64,000 nt of DNA from Perognathus longimembris pacificus (taxonomy: Eukaryota; Chordata; Mammalia; Rodentia; Heteromyidae), in contig NC_063172.1 of assembly GCF_023159225.1 (NCBI RefSeq), forward strand, positions 42,103,832 to 42,167,831, written 5' to 3'. The notes under the pieces were generated by a model, which saw nothing but the letters and a program-made list of their open reading frames with translations, was not told the origin of the DNA and made no database searches. The position numbers and the translations under genes are program-made. Shown one piece after another: positions 21,530-32,110 of the stretch (position 1 is its first letter; every line of letters starts with the position of its first letter).

Positions 21530-24500
21530 GGGAACAAACGATCATTTCTCAATCCTAACTCTCAAAATTAATGGATTTAATTCTCCAATCAAATGACATA
21601 GGCTCATAAGTGGGATCAAAAATCAAGATCCATCTTTCTACTGCCTCCAAGAGACACATCTATCCAGCAAACGTAATCATCTCCTAAAAGTGAAAGGCTG
21701 GAATCAAATCTATCAAGCAAATGGACCCCATAAGCAGGCTGGAGTTGCAATCCTAGTATCAGATAAAATTGAATCCAAATTAAAAATGGTAAGAAGAGAC
21801 AAAGAAGGTTACTACAGCCTATTAAAGGAATGTCTCCTACAGGAGGATATAACCATCCTAAATATCTACACACCAAATACAGGAGCACCCAACTTTATCA
21901 AACAAACACTACTGACTCTAAAAACACACATAGACCCAAACACATTGATAGCTGGGGACTTTAACACTCTACTATCACCTCTGGAAAGATCAACATGCCA
22001 AAAACTGAACAAGGAACCACAGAAATGAACAACTGCGTAGACCAGCTAGACTTAACCGACATCTACAGAATATTCCATCCAGCAACAACAGAATACACAA
22101 TATTTTAGGCAGCACATGGAACATGTTCCAAAATAGATCACATCTTAGGGCACAAAGAAAATTTGTACAAATTCAGAAGTATCAAAACCATTCCCTGAAA
22201 TCTCAGACCACAATGGAATAAAATTAGACTTCAACTCAAACAGCCACTGCAGAAAATCCTACAATACATGGATACTAAACAACACACTGCTGAACCATCA
22301 GTGGGTCATTGAAGAAATTAGAACAGAAATTCAAATGTTCATGGAATTCAACCACTATGATTACACCAAGTACCAGCTCCTTTCGGACACAGCAAAGGCA
22401 GTACTCAGAGGGAAATTTATATCTCTGAGTGCCTACATCAACAAACTGGAGAAACAGCAACTCAACAACTTACGGAAGCACTTTAACCTCCTCGAAAGAG
22501 AACAACAAGCCAAACCCAAAGTCAATTGACAGAAGCAAATAATAAAAATAAAATCAAAATTAAATGAATCAGAGTAAAAAAAAAAAAAAAAAAAAACAAA
22601 CAAAAAACCATCGAGAGAATCAACAAGACAAAGAGTTGGTTCTTTGAAAAAATTAACAAGATAGACCCCTAGAAAACCTGACCAAAAAATGAAACTAGCA
22701 AACACAAATAAACAAGATAAGAGATGAAACAGGTAAAATCACCATAGAAACAACCAAAACTCAGAACACAATAAGGGACTATTTTGCAAACCTTTATGCC
22801 AACAAATTCTAGAAACTGGAAGAAATGGATGATTTCCTAGAAAAAATTGATACCCCCAAACTCAACCATGAAGATTTAAAACTTCTGAACTGACCCATAT
22901 CCAGCATTGAAATAGAGATAGCAATAGTGATTTCCCATCAAAGAAGAGCCCAGATCCAGACGGATTCACAGTAGAATTCTACAAGGCCTTCAAAACAGAA
23001 CTCACACCAATATTTCTCAAACTCTTCAATGAAATTGAAAGAGAAAGTTCACTACCAGACACATTCTATGAAGCCAGTATAACCCTCATCCCAAAACCAG
23101 GCAAGAACTCATCACGAAAGGAGAACAATAGACTGATTTCCCTGATGAACATAGATGCAAAAATTCTCGACAAAATCCAGGCCAAGCGAATTCAATAGGT
23201 CATGAAAAAAATCATACACCATGATCAAACTGTATTCATCCCAGGGATGCAAATTTGGTTCAATATACGCTGGTCAATTAATGTAATCCACCACATCAAC
23301 CAGAGCACGGTAAAGAACCACATGGCTATATCTCTGGATGCAGAAAAGGCATTTAATAAAATCCAGCACCCATTTATGCTAAAAGCCCAGGTAAAACTGG
23401 GATTCCAGGGAACACTCCTAAATATATTAAAGGCAGTCTATGAAAACTAACAGCAATCATAGTTCTAAATGGTGAAAATCAGCTACCAAAGCTACTAAAT
23501 CTGAATCAGCTACTAAAGCTGATCCAAAACTTTGGCAAAGTTGCAGGATATAAAATAAACCCTCAAAAATCAATGGCATTTCTATATGCTAATGACCCAA
23601 ACGCCGAGGCTGAAATCAGGAAAGCAACTCCTTTTGCAATAACCTCAAAAAACATAAAATACCTAAGAATAACCTTAACCAAAGAAGTGAAAGACCTCTA
23701 TGATGAGAACTTCAAAAACATGAAAAATGAAATTAAGGCAGAACTAGGGAAATGGAAAAACCTCCCATGCTCCTGGAATGGGAGGATTAATATAATCAAA
23801 ATGGCAATATTGTCAAAGGCTATCTACAAATTCAATGCAATACCCATTAATATCCCAACATCATTTTTTTAATGAAATAGAGGAAGCAATCCAGAAATTC
23901 ATATGGAACAATATAATACCATGAATAGGAAAAACAATCATGAGTAGAAAGAACAGTGCTGGAGGAATTACAATACCAAACTTCAATTTGTATTATAAAG
24001 CTAAAACGCTATAAAGATAAACAACTTGGTATTGGCACAAGAACAGGCCTGAAGACCAATGGAACAGAATTGAAGACCCAAAATTAAACCCACAGAACTA
24101 TGCCTACTTAATCTTTGATAAAGGAGCTAAAAAAAATAGTCTGGAAGAAAGATAGCCTCTTTAACAAATGGTGCTGGCAAAACTGGTTCAACACATGCAA
24201 CAAACTAAAACTAGATCCTTATATATCACCCTGTAATACCAAATGGATCAAAGGCCTCAAAATTAAATGGTATACCCTGAATACTCTGAAGGAAGTAGTA
24301 GGAGAAACACTCGGGCTCCTTGGAACATGACGGAACTTATTTAACAAAGACCCAGAAGTGCGACAAATCAAAGAAAGGATGAATAAATGGGACTCCGTCA
24401 AACTGCAGAGCTTCTGCAAGTCAAAGGACATAGCTCGCAAGATAAACAGAAAGCCCACAAATTGGGAGAAGATCTTTGCCGGCCATACAACAGACAAAGG

Positions 24501-24821
24501 CCTCTATGAAAAAGTGTTCTACATCACTGGCCATAAAAGAAATGCAAATGAAAACAACATTGAGATTCCATCTCACCCCAGTAAGAATGTCCTATATCAA
24601 GAAAACTAACACTAATAAATGTTGGAGGGGATGTGGCCAAAAGGTAACCCTGCTTCATTGTTTGTGGGAATGTAAACTGGTTCAGCCACTCTGGAAAGCA
24701 GTATGGAGATTCATCAGAAGGCTAAACAGAGAGCTATCCTATTACCCAGAAGCCCTACTTTTGGGCATCTACCCAGAAGACCACAAACAAGAACACACAA
24801 AAGCCACCAGCAAAACAATGT
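21530..24821 (+). pseudogene. L1 ORF2 remnant, RT catalytic core deleted
   Basis: The endonuclease region is recognisable around 21565-22030: INGFNSPIK with a downstream stop, CLQETHL, KGWNQIYQANGPHKQAGVA, then AGDFNTLLSP near 21950-21985. The reverse-transcriptase region begins around 22950 ([14 protein letters not shown]) and continues to [14 protein letters not shown] at 23335. At about 23470-23520, roughly 200 nt present in the copy at 5349 are missing, and with them the FADD motif. The thumb and C-terminal parts follow in scattered frames (23573-23872, 24115-24330, 24358-24821). A long A run interrupts near 22577. Confidence 0.9.
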
Positions 24822-26883
24822 CCTACCATTGCTTAGAAGGGGGCAATGTCATACTTTCTGATAGAGGCATGACATTCCATTGTGTATATGTACCATATTT
24901 TGTTGATCCATTCATCTACTGAGGGGCATCTGGGTTGGTTCCATATTTTATCAATGACAAATTGTGCAGAGATGAAAATTATTGTGCTGGTGGCCTTGTT
25001 TGTAATCTTTTGGGCAGATGCACAAGAGTGGGTCTGCTGGGTCATATGGGAGCTCTATGTTTAGCCTTCTGAGGAAACTCCATACTGCTTTCCAGAGCTG
25101 TTGAACAAGTTTACATTCCCACTAACAATGTTGTAGGGTTCCCTTTTGGCCACATCACCTCCAGCATTTGTTATTGTTAGTTTTTCTGGTAATGGACATT
25201 TTTACTGGGGTGAGGTGGAATCTCAATGTTGTTTTGATTTGCATTCCTTTTATGGACAGTGATGTAGAGCACTTGTTCATGTGTCTCTTGGACATTCTCA
25301 TTTCCTCTTCAGAGAAGTCTCTTTTTATGTCTTTAGCCCTCATTTGAGGGGGCTTTTGGTTTTTTGATGTTTTGTTCTGGAGGAATTTAATTTTTTTAGT
25401 TCTGCATATATTTTAGATATGAGGCCTTTCTCTTGTATTCTCTTAAACTGTGGGCTTTCTGTTTATCTTACAAGCTATGTCTCTTGCCCTGCAGAAGCTC
25501 TGCAGTTTGATACAGTTTCATTTATCAAACTTTTCTTTGATTTGTTGCATTTCTGGGCCATTATTTAGGAAATTTCATCCTGTGCCAAGGAGCCCAAGTG
25601 TTTCTAATACTCATTATTCTAGTGTTCTCAAGGTATCTGTTTTAATTTTGAGGTCTTTGACCCATTTGAAATTTATTTTGGTGCAGGGTGATCTATAAGA
25701 ATCTAGTTTTAATTTGCTGCAGGTTTTGAACCAATTTTGCCAGCACCCTTTGTTAAAGAGACTATCTTTCTTCCATCCTATTTTTTAGCTCCTTTATAAA
25801 AGTTTAAGTAGGATTAGTTCTTGGGGTTCATTTCTAGGTCCTCAGTTCTGTTCCATTTGTCCTCAGGCCTGTTCTTGTGCCAATAACAAGCTGTTTTAAT
25901 TACTATAGCTTTGTAATACAGCTTGAGGTTTTGGTACTGTTATTCCTCCAGCAATGTTCTTTCTGCTTAGGATTGTTTTGTTTTGGGTCTTTTATTGTTC
26001 CATATGAATTTCTGGATTGCTTCCTCTATTTCATTAAAAAATGGTGTTGGGAAATTAATGGGCATTGCATTGAATTTGTAGATAGCCTTTGGCAATATTG
26101 TCATTTTCACAATGTTAATCTTTCCAATCCAAGAGTATGGGAGGTTTTTCCATTTCCTTAGTTCTGCTTTAATTTTGTTTTTTTTTGTTTTAAAGTTCTC
26201 ATCATAAAGTTCTTTCAGTTCTTTGGTTAAGGTTATTCCTAGGTACTTAATTTTTTTGAGGCTATTGCAAAAGGAGTTACTTTCCTGTTTTCGGCTGGTC
26301 TTCAGGTCATTGGCATATAGAAACGCCATTGATTTTTGAGGGTTTATTTTATATCCTGGTACTTTGCCAAAGTTTTGGGTCAGCTCAAGTAGCATGGGAG
26401 TAGAGTCTATGGGTTTCTTTAGATGCAGGATCAGGTCATCTGCAAAGAGTTTGATTTCATCTTTTCCTATTTGGATACCCTTTATGTCTTCCTCTTGCCT
26501 TATTGCTCTGGCTAGGAATTCTAGTACTATGTTGAAGAAGAGAGGAGAGAGCGGACAACCTTGTCTTGCTCCCGATTTAAAGGAAATGTCTTTCACTTTT
26601 CCCCATTAGCAGTAATGTTTGCTGTGGGTTTGTCATAGACAGACTTAATTATATTCAGAAATGTTCCGTAGAATCCTAGTTTCTCCAAAGCTTTTATCAT
26701 ATATGGGTGCTGTATTTTATCAAATGCTTTTTCAATTTCATTGAAGAGTCTAAGAAATATTGGTGTGAGTTCTGTTTTGAAACCTTGTAGAATTCTGCTG
26801 GGAATCCATCTGGACCTGGGCTTTTCTTTGGTGGGAGATCTCTTACTACAGTTTCTATTTCAATGCTGTATATGGGTATGTTT

Positions 26884-27122
26884 AAAAGGTTTAAATCGGG
26901 CTGGGGATATAGCCTAGTGGCAAGAGTGCCTGCCTCGGATACACGAGGCCCTAGGTTCGATTCCCCAGCACCACATATACAGAAAACGGCCAGAAGCGGC
27001 GCTGTGGCTCAAGTGGCAGAGTGCTAGCCTTGAGCGGGAAGAAGCCAGGGACAGTGCTCAGGCCCTGAGTCCAAGGCCCAGGACTGGCAAAAAAATAAAT
27101 AAATAAATAAAAGGTTTAAATC
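26884..27122 (+). mobile_element. young IDL-Geo SINE nested in L1, perfect 14-bp TSD
   Basis: The body runs from gggctggggatatagcc at 26898 to ggactggc, followed by an (AAAT)n tail ending at 27108. The duplication aaaaggtttaaatc is perfect at 26884-26897 and 27109-27122. Over the body it is nearly identical to the copy at 34633, so both belong to a recently active subfamily. It interrupts the ORF2 remnant of the minus-strand L1 and therefore post-dates it. Confidence 0.95.
26910..26964 (+). promoter_or_regulatory. polymerase III internal promoter (A and B boxes) of the SINE
   Basis: The A box TAGCCTAGTGG (26910-26920) and B box GGTTCGATTCC (26954-26964) fit the tRNA consensus closely. The right monomer has a weaker A-like tggctcaagtgg (27005-27016) and a degenerate B-like stretch (27068-27078). 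Transcription presumably starts at the left monomer. Confidence 0.8.
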
Positions 27123-28499
27123 TTCATAGTTAAGTTCTGGCTAGGAATTCCTTCATTTCTTCCAGGTTCTCAAATTCATTCGTGGGAGGGTTTGCAAAGT
27201 ACTCCGTTATTGTATTCTGAATTTTGGTTGTTTCAGTGTTGATGTTGCCTGTTTCATCTCTGATCTTGTTTATTTGTGTGTGCTGCCTTTGTTTTTTGGT
27301 CAGATTTGCTAGGGGTCTGTCTATTTTGTTAATTTTTTCAAAGAACCAACTGTTTGGTTGATTCTTTCAATTTTTTTCTGTCAATTAATTCTGATTTAAT
27401 TTTAATTATTTGCTTCCATCTATTGGTTTGGGGTTTGGCTTGTTATTCTCTTCCAATGAGCTTAAGGTGCTTCCTAAAGTTGTTGAATTGATGTTTCTCC
27501 CGTTTTTTTTGATGTAGGCATTCAGCGATACAGATTTTCCTCTGAGTATTGCCTCTGCTGGGTCCCAAAGGAGCTGGTACGTTGTGTGCTCATCTTGATT
27601 TAATTTCATAAACATTTCAATTTCTGTTCTAATTTCTTCAGTGACCCATTGGTAGTGCAGCAATGTGTTCTTTAGTTTCCATGAATTGGAGGATTTTCTG
27701 TGGTAGCTGTTTGAGTTGAGCTCTAATTTTAATTCCATTGTGGTCTGAGAGAATTCAGGGAATAATTTCAATACTTCTGAATTTGTAGAGATTTGCTTTG
27801 TGCCCTAAGATGTGACCAATTTTGGAGACTGTTCCATGTGCTGCTGAAAAGAAAATTCTATTCTGGTGTTGCTGGATGGAATGTTCTGTAGATGTCAGTT
27901 AAATCTAGTTGGTCTATGCAGTTATTTAGTTCTGAGGTTTCTTTGCTCTGTTTCTTTGGATGTTGATCTGTCCAGAGGTGACAGTGGAGTGTTAGCATCT
28001 CCAATTTTCAATGTGTTTGGATCTATGAGTGTTTTTAGAGTCCGTAGTGTTTGTTTGATGAAGTTGGGTGCTCCTGTATTTAGGGTGTACATATTTTGGA
28101 TAGTTATATACTCCTTTAGGAGAGATCTCGTTATTAGTATGTAGTAACCTTCTTTGTCTCTTCTTACCGCTTTTAATTTGAAGTCAATTTTATCTGATAT
28201 TAGGATTGCAACTCCAGCCTACTTATGGGGGCCGTTTTCTCGGTAGATTTTATTCCAGCCTTTTACTTTTAGAACACCTTTTAGAAAGCTTTTTCTGGGT
28301 AGATTTGTCTTCTGGAGGCAGTATAAAGTTGGTTCTTGATTTTTGATGTAACTTATGACCCTATGCCATTTAATTGGAGAGTTAAGTCCATTAACATTGA
28401 AAGTTAGGTTTGAGGCTATATCTTCCCTATTCTTGTCCTTTTTACTGTTCTTTATATTCATTTCTCTGTCTGTATTGTGATCTTGATTATTTTCAATGT

Positions 28500-29050
28500 G
28501 TAGTACATTCTTGAGGATTTTCTGTAATGCTGGATTGGAGGAGATATATTGTTTCAGTTTTACCTTATTGTGGAAGACTTTTATTTGACCTTTGGCTATG
28601 AATGAGATTTTAGCTGGGTAGTTGATATTTATTTTTCTTTATGGTGTGGCATACCTCATTCCGGGATCTCCTTGCTTTCTTGGTCTCTGCTGAGAAGTCT
28701 CAAGTAATTCTGATTGGTTTTCCTTTATATGTGATTATTTTTTTCTCCCTAGCAGCTTAAAGATTCTTTCCTTGGTCTCTATTGATTCTTTTCAGATTAC
28801 AATGTGTCAGTGGGATGTCCTATTCTGGTCTGTTCGGTTTATAGTTCTAAATGCTTCTTGTATCTGGCTAGGCCTCTCCTTCTGGATATTTGGGAAGGTC
28901 TCTGCTATTATTCTGCTGAACATGTTTGCTATTTCATTAACTTCTTTCTCTAGGTTTTCCTCGATACCTATTAGCCTTAAATTGGGCTTTCTGATTGTAT
29001 CTTAGAGCTCCTGAAGTGATTGGTTTTACTGACTGCTTGGTTTTCTGTGT

Positions 29051-29114
<64 letters not shown>

Positions 29115-29603
29115 CTTTCTCCATAAAGTCTAGGAAATTTTCAGTTCCTGAGATTCGATCTTCTTGCTTCATCTAGTCTGCTCCATAGGCTAGCTACTTG
29201 GTTTTGCATCTTCCTTCCTTGTGACTGGTCTTTCTTGATGGCTTCATGTCTTGGCTATAACTTTCTCTTATGTCTGTATGGACTTCCATACTTCATTAAT
29301 GTTTTGAGTGATGTCTCTCAAATCTTTTAGCTGTGTAGCTCTCTTTTCATAGGACTCTTTAATTTCATTTATCTTACTATTTGTGGTGGCCATGAAAACC
29401 TCTATTAATTTATGGGTGGATTGACGTATTAATCTTTGACTTGCATCTTCAAGCTCTAGAATAGTGTTTGAAGAGATTTAAACTTTTCATTTAGCATTTA
29501 TATCAGCAGAGTTTGTAGAGCATTTTGATGACTTTTTTCTAGGTCTTTTATTGACTGCTCTTTTCCAGCTTATTTTAAGTGAGAGATGAGATTACATGGC
29601 TTT
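28500..29603 (-). pseudogene. L1 ORF1 remnant, with a TA microsatellite inside
   Basis: The minus strand parallels the plus-strand ORF1 remnant at 20394-21440 and ends just before ORF2, where ISSNPALQKILKNVL is readable near 28500-28560. The RRM-like part matches around 28770-29005. It is broken by frameshifts and by a pure TA expansion at 29051-29111. No open frame longer than about 80 codons remains. Confidence 0.8.
29051..29111. repeat. (TA)n microsatellite in L1 ORF1 remnant
   Basis: About 25 or more uninterrupted TA units after a short TACATACA lead. It expanded after the L1 inserted, because the plus-strand copy lacks it. Confidence 0.93.
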
Positions 29604-31607
29604 CCTTCTTTCTTGTGCTTTTTCTGCCCATTTGGATTCGAAATGCCAATCTACAAGCACCTGTGGGCACCATTTAAGACTCAAAGCAGACCTTACCAAG
29701 CCCTATTGTATCAATCTTAGAAGTTCACAATCATATACAGATACCTTCCCTCTCTTTTTTGTATATAAAAGTAAATTTAGTGTTTCTGAAGAATACAATT
29801 TTAATATAACAACCAACCCTGAGCCCTATATTCAGTAGTTACTTATTTATCATTATAACCATATGAGTAAATTTGTTCTTAAATTTAGTTCTTTTTGGAC
29901 TGGTGGGATTTGTCTATGAACCCCTTTGACTCAGTCAGATTGAACAGTGATACCCTCTATCTAGTCTGCTGATAACCATGAATCAATGGAGTCTGGAGGT
30001 CCTGGAAGTAAATTTAGAAGGGCAAGTTAGGAGTAGTGAAGAGAATGGACTAAAAGGAATGGGATAATGATTTGGGTTTAGTTTCAGTGAAGTGGAAAGG
30101 TGGTGCAGAGTAGAATGGTAGAAAGAACCAGATTAAAATGATAAACAATGGAGAGTCAACAGAAAAAGGTAAAGGTATTAGTCAAAGGAAAGTAATTTTA
30201 AATAATAAAATGTGAAAAGAAAAACAAAGAAAAAATACAGAAAAACAAACACCCAAAACAAACAAAACGAAACAAAAAATATAACAAAAAAACACAAACA
30301 ACAACTCAAAAATGAAAGATTAAAAGTAAAAAAAATGGATAAGAAACAACAAGAACAGACAAACATGCAAAGCAACAAGGAGTCTTCCTTGTTTTGGTGG
30401 GTTCTTTCCAGTCTCTGGTTTCCTTGCAATGTTCTACTGTCTTTGTTCCTGCTGCTTGGCTGGTTTGATTTGCCCTCAGCTTGGATAGGGTGCATCTGCT
30501 CTGACTGCCCTCCCCTATTAGTTAAGTCCTGGGGCTCTGTGGTTCACACACCTTGCAGGTAGGAGTTGGGTGTCTTCTGTAGTTGGGGGATACTGAACAA
30601 TCTCAGGAACCATGGCTCCTCCCATCTGCTGTGGGGCCACTGCTTTTAATGCCTGCCTCCAACTATGCTGTGGACTCAGTAGGGGTGTGCCTCAGACCTG
30701 GTTTACTTGGCTGAGAGCTGCTTGCCCATGAGAGGTTCCTCCTTCCTGGGTGGGGCGATCTTCTCCTGAGCAGAGCTTGCTGTGGAATTCAGCTTGGTTT
30801 GCTGCTAGGAATTGGACATCCTCTGTAATGGGGATCTTTATCTGTCTTAGGAGCCATTTGCTTTCCCGTCTGTTTGTTCCCTGCTGTCAGTAGCTGCTCG
30901 CCACTTTCGGTTTGATTTTAGAAATTCTGGCTGCTGGGAAGTCAGCAGCCACAGTGTCCGTGGGGCAGGGCAGGAAGGCATGGGGCACGTCTGGCTGAGT
31001 TTACCTGAGTCTGTGAGCCACGGCCCGGGGACAAGCCTCCTGCCTGGGCAGTGGGACATTATCCTGGGTGGAGCTGGATTTCACCCTTCAGTTACTCTTG
31101 CCTTTTTCAAAGATGGCCCCTTAGTCCTTGCTTTCCCCTGGACTGCTCTATTTTCCAATTGCTCTGGCCTAGTCTATGCCAGAGCCAAAGATGGCACTTT
31201 GCTCTGGTGATGGGGGAAGGGCAGCTTCCAGAAACTGCTCTGTGGGCGCAAGTGAGAATGTATTTTGTGAGGTACTCATGTTTTCTCTGTGATGTCAGCC
31301 CATCCATGCTCAGCCTGCAATATGTGTCTCTCTGCCACTGTCTGGAGGATTTCTTCCTGGTCTCTGTTGTTTGCTTTAGGTGTGTGGAATGGTGGGTGCT
31401 ATGCCAGCACTGGCACCCGGAGCTTTAATCTGTATTTTCAGGCCAGTAAAGTAGCTTTTTCCTTTCTGGCCAGAATCCCTACACTGTTATAACTTGCTTG
31501 GGCTATCTTTCTAGGAGTAAAGGTTTCTCTGGAGTGGTAAAACTGGGATCTCTGAGGGAGCTTAGCCAGGGATCTGCTGCTCCTCTGCCGTCTTCCTGAA
31601 GTCCTCT
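29604..31607 (-). promoter_or_regulatory. L1 5' UTR (promoter region), minus strand
   Basis: This is the most GC-rich L1 sequence in the window (around 30900-31250), with a T/A-rich segment at 30180-30350. Its 5' end (gaggacttcaggaagacgg on the minus strand) matches that of the plus-strand copy at 18283. The flank aaatatttttttctt (31608-31622) serves as the candidate distal target duplication. In L1 elements this region holds the internal promoter. Activity is unknown. Confidence 0.8.
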
Positions 31608-31629
31608 AAATATTTTTTTCTTATGTGTG

Positions 31630-32110
31630 ATGGTATTTTTTAAAATTTCTTTATTGTTATTGTAAAGGTGATATACAGATGTGTTATAGTTACATAAAAC
31701 ATATAATGTGTGCATTTCTTTTTGAACAGTATCAGGCCTTACCTCATTCTCTCCCAGATTTTCCCTCTGTTCTCTCCCAGCAAGTTGTATATTTTCAACA
31801 TAGTTTCTAGTGAGTACTATTACTGCATTAGTTCACTTTTGCCTGTCCTTTCCATGCCCCTATTATACTCCCGAAACAGATAAATGAGCAAACAAACACA
31901 AAGAATAAAAAAAACATGAACAAAGGAAAAAGAAACTTTTGTCTTCATTTCCTGGAGACCATTCAATAAATATTATTTTACATCATAAGATATACATAGC
32001 TATTGCACCTTTGTGAGCCTCTCTTAAGAATAGCCTCATTTGGTCTAGAGACTTGTGTAATTTATCTTGTCCCAGTGTATTTTTCTCACAGCTATCAATT
32101 TTCTAGGAAC
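31630..32110 (-). mobile_element. old L1 3' UTR remnant
   Basis: ttctttattgttattgtaaa, then ggtgatatacagatgtgtta, followed by a pyrimidine-rich tract, matches in order the remnant at 14253-14650. It also has the layout of younger minus-strand L1 3' ends. It is heavily diverged. The neighbouring minus-strand L1 inserted right beside it. Confidence 0.6.

Larger units (their letters stand above)
18278..24821 (+). mobile_element. near-full-length L1 lacking its 3' UTR
   Basis: The order is 5' UTR (18278-20393, starting aggacttctgggaagatgg at 18283), ORF1 remnant, then ORF2 remnant. It ends at about 24821 within ORF2 sequence (gccaccagcaaaacaatgt), with no 3' UTR or poly-A. The 5' start matches the reverse complement of the end of the minus L1 near 31607, so both 5' ends look genuine. 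Stops, frameshifts and a deletion of the catalytic core make it inactive. Missing tail and absent target duplication are atypical for standard insertion. Confidence 0.9.
24839..28461 (-). pseudogene. L1 ORF2 remnant (EN + RT, deleted and split)
   Basis: The N-terminal endonuclease piece (28461 to 28219, 80 codons) has NVNGLNSPIKWHR and KGWNKIY. The RT piece (26596 to 25967, 209 codons) has [15 protein letters not shown]. It retains FADD (complement of 26435-26446), although two codons just before it are missing compared with the copy at 5349. A deletion of a few hundred bases fuses FNEIE directly to KAFDKIQH near 26730-26745, apparently through a short shared GAAAAAGC-like stretch. A SINE also splits the frame at 26898-27108. 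The C-terminal domain runs to 24839 in fragments. Confidence 0.88.
24839..31607 (-). mobile_element. near-full-length L1, body of the minus-strand copy
   Basis: On the minus strand, 31607 to 29604 is 5' UTR, then ORF1 remnant to about 28500, then ORF2 remnant to 24839. The 3' UTR is missing here but lies beyond the plus L1 at 17913-18277; about 260 bp in between are lost. A young SINE (26898-27108) interrupts ORF2. The 3' junction has about 17 bp of unmatched filler (24822-24838). The element is defective. Confidence 0.92.

Noticed and set aside
18278..24821. The plus L1 plus the 3' UTR at 17913 as one twin-primed insertion
   Set aside because: Orientation would fit a 5' inversion, but the flank at 24822-24838 does not match the flank at 17913, whereas 31608-31622 does. 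Interruption of the minus L1 is the better explanation, though not proven.
26898..26970. A functional tRNA-Ala gene
   Set aside because: The boxes are tRNA-like, but the sequence continues directly into the SINE body and A tail with a TSD; it is a SINE head.
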